From an uncultured bacterium (GTDB taxonomy: Bacteria; Bacillota_I; Bacilli_A; RFN20; CAG-826), in assembly GCA_949299335.1 (NCBI GenBank), contig CASGAD010000004.1, forward strand, positions 1 through 61,911: 61,911 nucleotides of DNA. The letters are read 5' to 3'. Below are positions 8,944 through 17,815 of this stretch, one piece after another. Below the pieces are notes generated by a model. The model worked only from the letters and a program-made list of their open reading frames with translations, did no database searches and was not told the DNA's origin. Position numbers and translations under genes: made by a program. How positions within the stretch are numbered: the stretch's first letter is position 1; each line of letters opens with the position of its first letter.

Positions 8944-8973
8944 AAAAGCTTCCTCATGGTGAGGAAGCTTTTT
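8943..8973. terminator. Bidirectional Rho-independent terminator
   Basis: A 14-bp perfect stem, AAAAAGCTTCCTCA with its complement, closes on a TGG loop. T-runs occur on both strands, so it ends the rpe-side transcript (+) and the rpmB transcript (-). Confidence 0.93.
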
Positions 8974-8975
8974 AA

Positions 8976-9170
8976 TTAATTAGCTTTAAGTGATTTGTTG
9001 AGGGTACGATAAGCACGAGCACTCATTCTTACTTTGCAAACTTTACCATCGATTTCGACTTTATATGTGTGTAAGTTGACATTCCATCTTCTTCTTGTAG
9101 CTCTTAAACTGTGTGAACGGTTGTTACCACTTAATGGTCCTTTACCTGTTACTGGGCAAAATCTTGACAT
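8976..9170 (-). CDS. rpmB: 50S ribosomal protein L28
   Basis: Large-subunit protein of 64 residues beginning MSRFCPVTGKGPLSGNNRSH, the characteristic L28 N-terminus, and ending with RMSARAYRTLNKSLKAN. A longer open frame extends to 9212, but the start at 9170 is right: it gives the usual L28 length and has an SD (GGAGGC, complement of 9179-9184) at proper spacing. In Bacilli rpmB is divergent or convergent to the rpe region, which fits here. Confidence 0.95.
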   Translation of the reverse strand: MSRFCPVTGKGPLSGNNRSHSLRATRRRWNVNLHTYKVEIDGKVCKVRMSARAYRTLNKSLKAN

Positions 9171-9294
9171 ATTCGTTAGCCTCCTTTCAAATCGCGTGTT
9201 TAATAATAACATAAAACAAGTCTCTATGTAAAGCCAAAACTTTTTTGTGGCTCAAAATAGAGTTGCAACTTAGTTATTATACATCATTTTTGCT

Positions 9295-9777
9295 TTATAA
9301 ACGTATTTTTGGAAATTTAACGTGAAATTCTTGTCTACTAATGACATTATGGGCACCTTTAGTGACGGCTTTTAATATTTCACCCTCTTTATCAAGGACT
9401 AAAAACACTGACTTGCCAGTATTCATATAAAAAAGGAGAGTGTTGTGCTTTTTAGTATATTCTTCATCGATATATAAAATGTTATTAAATGAATAGGTTA
9501 CAACTTGATTTAATTTATAATGCGTAATGTCTGTTTTAGTCAAAATATAATAATTTTTGGTATACAAAATATAAATAGCTAAACCAGTAATTAAAGCCCA
9601 AAAAAGAAGAACAATAACATCTTGAACTATATAGCCATTAATATCGTTTTCTTTATCATAAGCCCAAGCAAATCTACTCGAAAAAGCAGCATATAAAATT
9701 ACTAAAATAACAACTGAAAATATGATTATAGTTTTACAAAGTGATTTTCTAGATGGGTATATTCTTTTTTCGTTCAT
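9295..9777 (-). CDS. Two-helix membrane protein with PH-like C-terminal domain
   Basis: A 160-residue protein with two N-terminal hydrophobic segments (TIIIFSVVILVILYAAF and VIVLLFWALITGLAIYILY). These are followed by a cytosolic beta-rich domain beginning NYYILTKTDITHYKLNQVVTYSFNNILYID. Two helices followed by a YxlTxxrI...-type strand pattern are typical of bacterial PH (bPH2/YcxB-like) domain proteins, whose precise roles are mostly unknown. It is monocistronic, facing away from the condensin operon. Confidence 0.55.
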   Translation of the reverse strand: MNEKRIYPSRKSLCKTIIIFSVVILVILYAAFSSRFAWAYDKENDINGYIVQDVIVLLFWALITGLAIYILYTKNYYILTKTDITHYKLNQVVTYSFNNILYIDEEYTKKHNTLLFYMNTGKSVFLVLDKEGEILKAVTKGAHNVISRQEFHVKFPKIRL

Positions 9778-10045
9778 GAAAGAATTATAGTTTAGAAATA
9801 CCTTAAATTCAATTTATTAATTATTAAAATATAATTGATTTTTTTATTAAAAAGTGAATAAAAATTAATGAATTTAAAAATAAATATTTTGCTATTAAAA
9901 TTTAGCGATAAGTTAATGCAAGTTAATAATTAAGTCACTATCGGACTTTTTCAATTTTTTGTCGCTCTATCATTCTTTTAATAGATAAATTCATGCAAAA
10001 AAAGCATAAAATAACAATATTTGTTGTTTATACAAAACTAAATAA
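9778..10045. other. AT-rich intergenic region before the condensin operon
   Basis: This 268-nt stretch separates the divergent PH-like gene and the jetA-like gene. It is very AT-rich and must hold promoters for both, but I see no convincing -35/-10 pair, no tRNA and no clear hairpin. Confidence 0.5.
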
Positions 10046-11494
10046 ATGATATACTTTATTAGTAAAATTATGAATTTATTTGATATCATACCAGGAAATT
10101 ATTTTTCTTTATTTGCAGGTAAAAATCGCGCTGTTTATCTTGAAAGTTTATTGGTGCTTTATAATCTATTAGAAAGTGAAGAATCTTACATTAAGAAGTC
10201 TGATTTTATCAAAACATTAAAGGATAAAGCTAAAGACATTGAAAGTTTCACTTATGAAGACGAAGAGCTTGATGCAACTCAAGATGATGCTCTTCTTTTA
10301 AACACGCTTAGTGGTAAGACATCCTTTATTGTTCGTAGATTAGAAGAAACTGGTTGGATCGATATTATGATGGATCCAGATACTTTTGAGGAAGGTATCA
10401 TTTTACCTCAATATTCAATTATTATTTTAAAAGCGTTTAAAGACATTATTTCAGATGAAGAAAGTCCTTATGTTGGCTATGTCCATTCAACTTATAGTGA
10501 ACTTAAATTAGAAGATGAAGAACAAGACGACTTAATGTATAGCACCCTTGTTAGATGTTATGAAACAACTAAAAAACTTAAGGTTGAATTAATTACTATT
10601 AGTCACTCAATTAGAATTTTCCAAAATAGACTTTCTAAATTATTTGATACTAATCGTGTTTTACATGATTATTTTGATGTCTATAAAAATAAAATTAGTG
10701 ATAGATATTATCACCCATTAAAAACATTTGATAGTGTTACAAAATTTAAGCGTCCAATCATTAAAATTTTAGATAGATGGTTAAGCACAGATGAAATTAG
10801 AAATAAATTAATAGCCCAAGGACTCATTAATTCACCTTCAGCAGAAAGAAAAGATGTTGAAAGTGACGTTATAGAAAAAATTAACTTTATTACTGATACT
10901 TATGAAAAACTTAATTCGACTATCAGTAATGTTGATAAAGAAAATAATGCATATACCAAGAGTAGTACTAATAAAATTTTATATCTTAATAATAACGACA
11001 AAACCATTAAGGGCTATTTGGAAAATATTATGAAAATCTATGCTCGTAATATTAATTCAAATAGTACAAGAAATATCACAACCATCTTATCTAAGATGCA
11101 AGATAGTGTTTATTTCTATGAACAAGGTTATATAAATAGCGATTCATTGACTTTACCAATCTTAAGAAGAATTAGAGAAGAAGGCGTCCCAATGGAACTT
11201 GTAACTTTCGAGGATGCAACTGACTTCTTAATGACTAATTTCTTAGAGCAAACTAATACAGTATTTACCGATGAAAAGATTTACGCCTTTATGGAAGAGG
11301 CATTCGGAGATAAAGAAGAAATTGGTGTTGAAGAAGTACCGCTTGTTAATTTCGATGCCTTAATTTGCTTAATTCTTGCAGTTATTAAAAAAGATGATGA
11401 GAACTGCTTCTACTATGTCGAACAAGTTGATAAATCAAGAATTCATACATACGGATATATAGTTCCAAACTTTAGATTTATAAGGAAGGAGTAG
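10046..11494 (+). CDS. JetA/MksF-type kleisin-like condensin subunit (DUF5716)
   Basis: First gene of a three-gene SMC operon. The N-terminal segment LFDIIPGNYFSLFAGKNRAVYLESLLVLYNLLESEES is characteristic of JetA (DUF5716) proteins, in which a winged-helix kleisin bridges SMC heads. The 482-residue length suits the family. The two candidate starts are ATG 10046 and ATG 10070; neither has a strong SD, so the exact start is open. The gene ends 4 nt before the next ATG. In MksBEF and Wadjet systems the kleisin binds the MksE/JetB dimer and the MksB/JetC ATPase to form a loop-extruding complex. Confidence 0.82.
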   Translation: MIYFISKIMNLFDIIPGNYFSLFAGKNRAVYLESLLVLYNLLESEESYIKKSDFIKTLKDKAKDIESFTYEDEELDATQDDALLLNTLSGKTSFIVRRLEETGWIDIMMDPDTFEEGIILPQYSIIILKAFKDIISDEESPYVGYVHSTYSELKLEDEEQDDLMYSTLVRCYETTKKLKVELITISHSIRIFQNRLSKLFDTNRVLHDYFDVYKNKISDRYYHPLKTFDSVTKFKRPIIKILDRWLSTDEIRNKLIAQGLINSPSAERKDVESDVIEKINFITDTYEKLNSTISNVDKENNAYTKSSTNKILYLNNNDKTIKGYLENIMKIYARNINSNSTRNITTILSKMQDSVYFYEQGYINSDSLTLPILRRIREEGVPMELVTFEDATDFLMTNFLEQTNTVFTDEKIYAFMEEAFGDKEEIGVEEVPLVNFDALICLILAVIKKDDENCFYYVEQVDKSRIHTYGYIVPNFRFIRKE

Positions 11495-11498
11495 AAAA

Positions 11499-12149
11499 AT
11501 GTTTAGTGAAGAATTTTTAAAAATGCCACCAAGTGATCAATCAGAATTTTCTACTGTTATTAATAAATTGCTTTTAAAAGGATTTATTGTTAGAGATGTA
11601 TTTGATACTCGTGAAAAAATTATAAGAATAAATCCTGATTATCGTTTTATTGAAAGATATTTTGATATTGTTAATGATTATTTAAAGTACTCGGGATGGG
11701 CTGTTGAAAAAGACTATGTTTTAGGTGTAATAGCTCTTAATAATTTAAATACAGAAAATAGAATTAGATTAGACCGTGAAACTAGTTTAATTCTTTTTGC
11801 ATTAAGATTGATTTATGAAAATGAAAAGAGTGAGTCTAATTCAACAACTCAAGCAATCTATTTAACTACTCCAGGCTTATTAAAGTTAATGAAAGATAAT
11901 GGCATTCGTTTACAAAATAAGAATTTAACTGGTAGAGGAATGGCTCGTTCATTACGTTTTTTAAGTAATCACAACATTATTTCTAAGGTAAGTGGAAGTT
12001 ATGATGAAGGGAATGTCTCTTTTTATATCCTTCCTTCAATAGTTTACGCTCTTGATAATGATAAAATCGTGGCAATGTCCAACGCCCTTGATGAATTAAG
12101 ATCTCAAGAAACAAGTAAGGAGGACTTATTAAATGAAGCAATTAACTAA
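11499..12149 (+). CDS. JetB/MksE-type condensin subunit (DUF4194)
   Basis: Small winged-helix KITE-like subunit of 216 residues that dimerises on the kleisin. The segment FIVRDVFDTREKIIRINPDYRFIERYFDIVNDYLKYSGW is typical of DUF4194, as is the acidic/hydrophobic C-terminal half. Start ATG 11499 has a good SD (AAGGAG, 10 nt upstream). Its end overlaps the ATPase gene by 17 nt, implying coupled, stoichiometric translation. Confidence 0.8.
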   Translation: MFSEEFLKMPPSDQSEFSTVINKLLLKGFIVRDVFDTREKIIRINPDYRFIERYFDIVNDYLKYSGWAVEKDYVLGVIALNNLNTENRIRLDRETSLILFALRLIYENEKSESNSTTQAIYLTTPGLLKLMKDNGIRLQNKNLTGRGMARSLRFLSNHNIISKVSGSYDEGNVSFYILPSIVYALDNDKIVAMSNALDELRSQETSKEDLLNEAIN

Positions 12150-15100
12150 GGTTAAAATTATAAACTGGCACTATTTTTGGAATGAATGTTTTGATATCAA
12201 ACCAATTGTCTTTTTAACAGGTGTCAATGGTAGTGGTAAATCTACTTTAATTGATGCTTTACAAGTTGTTTTATTAGGTAATACTTCGGGAAACTTTTTT
12301 AACAAGGCAGCAAGTGAAAAAAGTGCTCGTACTTTATCAGGTTATTTAAGAGGTGAACTTGGAGACACCGTCGATGGTGGATTTAAATATCTTCGTAATG
12401 GCAGATTTACCTCCTATATTGCATTAGAATATTATGATGATTTAAATGATGTAAATTTTGTTATGGGATGTGTTTTTGACACATATGATGATGGAAGTAA
12501 TGATCATCACTTTTTCTATTTAGAAAGCAAAATCCCAGAAAATGAATTTATCTTAAATAATGTTCCAATGGAATATAAGACGTTATTAAAATATTTTAAT
12601 GAAAATTACGATAAGAATTCTTTCCAATTTTTTGAAACAAATAAACTTTATCAAGAATTTTTAAAACGTAAATTTGGTGGGTTAAAGCAACGTTATTTTG
12701 ATCTTTTCAAAAGAGCAACTTCCTTCTCACCAATTTCTAATATTACTGAGTTTATCACAGATTATGTTTGTGACCCTCAAAAAGATATTAATATCGCAAC
12801 TCTTCAAGACAACATTGTTCAATATAAAAAGCTTGAAAACGAAGCTTTAAATATTGAAAAGAGAGTGAAAAGACTTGAAGAAATTTCTAATGCCTATGGA
12901 ATTTATAATAAGCAAAGAGAAAATTTAACGGTTGCTAGATACATTTTAGAAAAGTGTCAATTAGAACAATGTTATGATAAATTAAAGAATTTTAATAAAC
13001 AAATTGAACATAATAACAAAAGAGTTGCTGAAATTGAAAGCGAATTAAAAGAATTTCAATCAAATTTAGAAGATTTTGAAAGAAAAAAGAACTTATTAAT
13101 TGCTGATAAAGCAAGTAATGACACTTTTAGAGTTACTGAAGAATTAAAACGTGAGAAAAAAGAAGTTATCGATAAGATTAATAAAATCAATGCTAATATC
13201 GATACGGTAAAAGCAACTTTGTCTCGTTATATTAATGCTTTCTATAACGCAGCTAATATTCTTAGCGAAAATTTAGACAAGGTTAATATTGATTTATTAG
13301 GTGAAGATACAACTAGCGAAGTTGAAGAATTAAAAGATAGTGCTAAAGATATTAAAAATATTACTGTTTCATTTAGAGAAAATTATTTAGCCGATTTATC
13401 TAAACTAGATAAAGATACATTAAATGAATTTAGAGATTCTTTATTCTTATTCAAAAATAAGGGTTCATCTTTAAGCGTTACTTTAAATAAGATTATTTCT
13501 GAATTAGATAAAAAGATTAGAGGTTTAAAAGACCAAGAAGTTGAGATGAAAAAAGGTACTAAACCTTATGATTCTAGACTTGTATACATTAAACGTGCTT
13601 TAGAACAAGAACTTGAGAGAGAATTTAATAAAAAAATTGAAGTTTCAATTTATGCTGATTTAATTGACATTGACGATTTAAGTTGGTCAAATGCAATTGA
13701 AGGATTCTTATATGCTCAAAAGTTTAATCTTTTTGTTGCACCAAAATACTATAACGAAGCCTATAGAATTTTAAGAAAACTTCTAGAAGAATATAAATTC
13801 TATGGAACAGCTTTAGTTGATGAAGAAAAAATTATTGAAAGAAATTTCAAGTGTGAAAGTGAATCGTTAGCTGAAGAAATAATTACAGAACATGATGGAG
13901 CTAGAGCTTATACCAATTTCTTAATTGGTCGTTTGCATAAGGCTAGAGATATTAACGATGCTAGAGAAAGTGGAAATGGTATCACCAAAGAATGCGATAT
14001 TTATCGTAATTTTGCCCTCTCTAGACTTAATCCAAGAACATACCAAGAAAGTTTTATTGGAAGAAATGTTGATAATCGTTTTATTGATCAAAAAGCAAGA
14101 CAATTATCAGAACTTTCTAGTAATTTAGAATATCTTAGAAGAATAAAAAATGTTGTCGATGAAGTAAATAAACTTGAAGTCTTTACATTAAGCGAAATCG
14201 ATAACTATTTTGTCTTATTAAGTGGCATAAGTGATTTACCAGGTTTAAGAAAGAATTATGACTATATCGAAGATGAACTTAATGGTGGAGATACTCCTTT
14301 AAGTGAATCTTTAGATAATAGAATCAAAGATGTCGAAGAAGACATTAAATCAATTCATGATTTAAAAGATAGAATCATCGTTGAAAAAGCTAATTTATTA
14401 AAAGATAATGAGCAAATTATTAACGAGAAAATTTTAAACGAGCAAAAAATCGCTAAAGAAAAAGAAGATTCTATCAATACAAATTATGATCCGTTCTTAG
14501 TGAACGATATTGCTTTACCTTTATATCAAAGTAAGCTTAATGAAGGCAAACGTATTTTTGAAATTTTCCAAGAATATAACGTTGAATTTTCACGTTTACA
14601 ATATTTAGTTAATAACATGAACAACCAAGTTATTAAATTAAGAAGAGATTATTTACAAGATTATCATTTAAGTTATGATGCAGAATGTGAAAATAATGAT
14701 CGCTTTGAAGAGGAATTAAAAGAATATAGAGATGTTAAACTTCCTGAATATCGTGAAAAAATTCAAGATTCCTACGAAAAAGCTACTAAACAATTCAAAG
14801 ATGACTTTATCTTTAATTTAAGAGAAGCCATTGGTGATGTTGAAGATCAAATTGAAAACTTAAATCTTGCTTTAAAACAATCAAGTTTTGGTAAAGATTT
14901 ATATAGATTTACTGTTAAACCTTCCGTTGTTTATCGTAGATATTATGACATGTTAAAGGATGATTTAATCCTTGAAACTGGAAAGGACGATAGCGCCTTT
15001 ATTGAAAAATATAAAGATGTAATGGAAGAATTATTTAGACAAATAGTTGATGTTGGTGATGGTACCAAATCTGGATTATTAGAAGAAAATGTTAGAAAGT

Positions 15101-15516
15101 TTACTGACTACCGTAGCTATTTAGATTTCGATTTAATAGTGTATAATAAAGATACAGGTGATGAACAAAGACTTTCTAAAATGATTAAGAAAAAGAGTGG
15201 TGGTGAAACTCAAACCCCATTCTATATCTCAGTTTTAGCATCCTTCGCACAACTCTATCATATTAACAGCGAAGGAGAATTAGGTAACACTGTGAGACTT
15301 ATTATTTTTGATGAAGCATTCTCAAAAATGGATAAGGCTAGAATGACTGAAGCAATTAGATTACTAAAGAAATTAGATTTACAAGTCATTTTGAGTGCTC
15401 CAAGTGATAAAGTACCTGACATTTCCCCATTAGTTGATGAGACCTTAATTGTCTTACGTGATAAGAATAGAAGTTGTGTTGGATTATTTGAAAAAGAAGA
15501 GGCTAAACAAAGCTAA
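12133..15516 (+). CDS. JetC/MksB-type SMC ATPase
   Basis: SMC-like ATPase of 1127 residues. Walker A GVNGSGKST is at residues 30-38, the ABC signature SGGE at about 1022, and Walker B LIIFDEAF with Asp1060. Between the two head halves lie long coiled coils (about residues 230-370 and 660-920) with a hinge-like globular region between. This is the architecture of MukB/MksB/JetC. An SD AAGGAGG lies 7 nt before the ATG. The DNA-cleaving JetD subunit of Wadjet is not downstream; 47 nt later glgC starts. The operon therefore looks like a JetD-less condensin, probably for chromosome organisation, though a distant jetD cannot be excluded. Confidence 0.9.
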   Translation: MKQLTKVKIINWHYFWNECFDIKPIVFLTGVNGSGKSTLIDALQVVLLGNTSGNFFNKAASEKSARTLSGYLRGELGDTVDGGFKYLRNGRFTSYIALEYYDDLNDVNFVMGCVFDTYDDGSNDHHFFYLESKIPENEFILNNVPMEYKTLLKYFNENYDKNSFQFFETNKLYQEFLKRKFGGLKQRYFDLFKRATSFSPISNITEFITDYVCDPQKDINIATLQDNIVQYKKLENEALNIEKRVKRLEEISNAYGIYNKQRENLTVARYILEKCQLEQCYDKLKNFNKQIEHNNKRVAEIESELKEFQSNLEDFERKKNLLIADKASNDTFRVTEELKREKKEVIDKINKINANIDTVKATLSRYINAFYNAANILSENLDKVNIDLLGEDTTSEVEELKDSAKDIKNITVSFRENYLADLSKLDKDTLNEFRDSLFLFKNKGSSLSVTLNKIISELDKKIRGLKDQEVEMKKGTKPYDSRLVYIKRALEQELEREFNKKIEVSIYADLIDIDDLSWSNAIEGFLYAQKFNLFVAPKYYNEAYRILRKLLEEYKFYGTALVDEEKIIERNFKCESESLAEEIITEHDGARAYTNFLIGRLHKARDINDARESGNGITKECDIYRNFALSRLNPRTYQESFIGRNVDNRFIDQKARQLSELSSNLEYLRRIKNVVDEVNKLEVFTLSEIDNYFVLLSGISDLPGLRKNYDYIEDELNGGDTPLSESLDNRIKDVEEDIKSIHDLKDRIIVEKANLLKDNEQIINEKILNEQKIAKEKEDSINTNYDPFLVNDIALPLYQSKLNEGKRIFEIFQEYNVEFSRLQYLVNNMNNQVIKLRRDYLQDYHLSYDAECENNDRFEEELKEYRDVKLPEYREKIQDSYEKATKQFKDDFIFNLREAIGDVEDQIENLNLALKQSSFGKDLYRFTVKPSVVYRRYYDMLKDDLILETGKDDSAFIEKYKDVMEELFRQIVDVGDGTKSGLLEENVRKFTDYRSYLDFDLIVYNKDTGDEQRLSKMIKKKSGGETQTPFYISVLASFAQLYHINSEGELGNTVRLIIFDEAFSKMDKARMTEAIRLLKKLDLQVILSAPSDKVPDISPLVDETLIVLRDKNRSCVGLFEKEEAKQS

Positions 15517-15563
15517 AGTAAGGTAATAATTTAATTATTATATAAAATTAAGGGAGGAATTTT

Positions 15564-16700
15564 ATGGCTAGAAAAGTTATTGCAATGATTCTCGCGGGTG
15601 GAAAAGGAACTCGTCTCCATGCATTAACAAAAAAGATTGCAAAACCTGCAGTTTACTTTGGCGGCAAATATCGTATTATCGATTTTTCGCTTTCCAATGT
15701 AGCCAATAGCGACATTGAGTGTTGTGGGGTTTTAACTCAATATGAGTCTGTTGCCTTAAATAACTATATCGGTAACGGAAGCACTTGGGGTTTTGATGGT
15801 GTAAATGGAAAATGTTCAACTTTACCACCACGTCAAACCGAAGAAGGTGCCAACTGGTACGAAGGAACAGCTGATGCTATTTTTCAAAATTTAGATTTTC
15901 TTGATGAAGAAGATCCTCAATACGTTCTTATTTTAAGTGGAGATCATATTTATAAAACAAGTTATTCTGATATGATTGATTTCCATATTAAAAATAATGC
16001 TACATGTACAATTAGTGTTTTAGAGGTTGATTGGAAGGAAGCTTCAAGATTTGGTATTTTGGAAGTTAATGAAAAAGATCAAATTACAAAATTTGTTGAA
16101 AAGCCAAAAGAGCCAAAGAGTAATTTAGCTTCAATGGGTGTTTATATCTTCACATATAAAGACTTAAGAAGAGCCTTAATTGCTGATAGTAAAGATCCTA
16201 AGAGTGAGCATGATTTTGGTAAAAATATTATTCCAAATTTACTTGCTGACAATAAAAAATTATTTGCTTATAGATTCCATGGATATTGGAGAGATGTTGG
16301 AACTTTAGATAGTTTACATACAGCTAATATGGAGCTTTTACCATCAAATAGAAACGAAGAAACTATTAATTTTGATGAATATCCAATTGTTTATAGTGAA
16401 GATACCTATTCAGCACCACAATTTATTGGTAAAAAAGCAGTTGTTACAGACTCATTAATTAACCAAGGTGCCATTATTAAAGGCAAAGTTACACAATCAG
16501 TTATTTCAAATGAAGTTGTCATCGAAGATGGTGCATATGTCAATAGATCAGTTATTATGCCAGGCGTTAGAATTGGTAAAAACGCTCATGTTAATAACGC
16601 AATTATTGGTCCTAACACTCAAATCAAAGATGGCGAAGAGATTAATAAAGGAAACGATACTGTTGTTTTAATTGATTATGAAAGGAGCCTTCAAAAATGA
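15564..16700 (+). CDS. glgC: Glucose-1-phosphate adenylyltransferase
   Basis: Catalytic subunit making ADP-glucose from glucose-1-phosphate and ATP, the first committed step of glycogen synthesis. The 378-residue protein has the nucleotidyltransferase signature AGGKGTRL near residue 12, YRIIDFSLSN, the substrate-binding YEGTADAIFQN, and a C-terminal left-handed beta-helix (hexapeptide repeats, from about residue 290). An excellent SD (GGGAGG) precedes ATG 15564. The end overlaps glgD by 4 nt. GlgC/GlgD heterotetramers are known in Bacillus-type bacteria. Confidence 0.96.
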   Translation: MARKVIAMILAGGKGTRLHALTKKIAKPAVYFGGKYRIIDFSLSNVANSDIECCGVLTQYESVALNNYIGNGSTWGFDGVNGKCSTLPPRQTEEGANWYEGTADAIFQNLDFLDEEDPQYVLILSGDHIYKTSYSDMIDFHIKNNATCTISVLEVDWKEASRFGILEVNEKDQITKFVEKPKEPKSNLASMGVYIFTYKDLRRALIADSKDPKSEHDFGKNIIPNLLADNKKLFAYRFHGYWRDVGTLDSLHTANMELLPSNRNEETINFDEYPIVYSEDTYSAPQFIGKKAVVTDSLINQGAIIKGKVTQSVISNEVVIEDGAYVNRSVIMPGVRIGKNAHVNNAIIGPNTQIKDGEEINKGNDTVVLIDYERSLQK

Positions 16701-17812
16701 ATGATGTAGTTGCTTTAATTGATTTATATTCTTCAAGAGGACTCGATTTACTTACAAAAGATCGTCCTTTAGCATCAACCACTTTCTTAGCTAGATACGC
16801 ATTTATTGACTTCGCTTTATCTAACTTCTCAAATAGTGGAATTGATAATATTGGTGTCTTAGTTAAAGATCATCCAAACAGCATTAATAAACATATTTAT
16901 AATCCAAATGTTTATTTATCAAATCCTAAGACTGGTTTCTTAAGTTTATTTATAAATGAAAAAGGAAATATTAACCCAGTCTTTAATACAGATTTAAATA
17001 ATATTAAAGAAAATGACTATTTCCTCTATGATTCAAAGGTAAAATATATTGTCATTACAGATCCTTCATTTATTAAAAAGGCTGATTATAGGCCAATTAT
17101 TGAAGAGCATAAAAAGAGTGGAAGATTAGCTTCAGTTCTTTATGCACATACTGATGATGGTGGTGAATTCCCACATGCAAAGAAATTAGTAATTGACAAT
17201 TTAGGTGATGTTCAAAAAATCTATGAAGATAATAGAGAAAAGGAAAGTGATGTATTATTAAATACTCTTATTATTGATAAGAGTTTCTTAGTTGAGTTAT
17301 TAAAATTAAGTAATACCATCTCTGTTATTTATTCACTTCATGATTTAATTGCATATTGTATTAGCTTTGTTAGCAAGATTCATGCAATTAAATATGATGG
17401 ATATGTTAGACATGTTTCATCATTACAATCATATTTTAAATGGAGTATGGAATTCATTAATAACCCAGAATTAATCGCTGATTTACTTTCTGACCCAGAA
17501 TGGAGTTTCTATACAACAACTCATAACTCTCGTCCAGTCTTATATGGGCCAAATTCAAAAGTAACATCTTCAATAGTTGCTAATGGAACCACAATTAATG
17601 GTGTGGTCAAAAATTCAATTATTTCTCGTGACGTTACAATTGAAGAAGGTGCGGTTGTTGAAAATTGTATCTTATTTACTCACTCAGTTGTCAAATCAGG
17701 TGTCCATTTAAAGAACGTAATTTGTGATAAACGTGTCACATTTAAATCAAAGAGTGAAGTTGAAGGAACCGAAGATAATCCTTTATATTTCCCACGTGGA
17801 GTTAATGTATAG
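16697..17812 (+). CDS. glgD: Regulatory subunit of ADP-glucose pyrophosphorylase
   Basis: Paralogue of glgC, 371 residues, lacking the intact GGxGTRL catalytic loop (the N-terminus reads YSSRGLDLLTKDRPLASTTF). It keeps YAFIDFALSNFSNSGI and the C-terminal hexapeptide beta-helix, the usual pattern for GlgD, which modulates GlgC. ATG 16697 overlaps the glgC stop in an ATGA junction, with AAGGAG upstream. It is followed by glgA after 3 nt. Confidence 0.95.
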   Translation: MNDVVALIDLYSSRGLDLLTKDRPLASTTFLARYAFIDFALSNFSNSGIDNIGVLVKDHPNSINKHIYNPNVYLSNPKTGFLSLFINEKGNINPVFNTDLNNIKENDYFLYDSKVKYIVITDPSFIKKADYRPIIEEHKKSGRLASVLYAHTDDGGEFPHAKKLVIDNLGDVQKIYEDNREKESDVLLNTLIIDKSFLVELLKLSNTISVIYSLHDLIAYCISFVSKIHAIKYDGYVRHVSSLQSYFKWSMEFINNPELIADLLSDPEWSFYTTTHNSRPVLYGPNSKVTSSIVANGTTINGVVKNSIISRDVTIEEGAVVENCILFTHSVVKSGVHLKNVICDKRVTFKSKSEVEGTEDNPLYFPRGVNV

Positions 17813-17815
17813 TTT

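Noticed and set aside
12133-15516. Complete Wadjet plasmid-defence system
   Set aside because: JetD, the nuclease subunit, is absent next to JetABC; the downstream genes are glycogen synthesis genes.
16468-16671. Second frames inside glgC and jetC as overlapping genes
   Set aside because: They follow the codon structure of the main genes in another frame and show no independent start signal.
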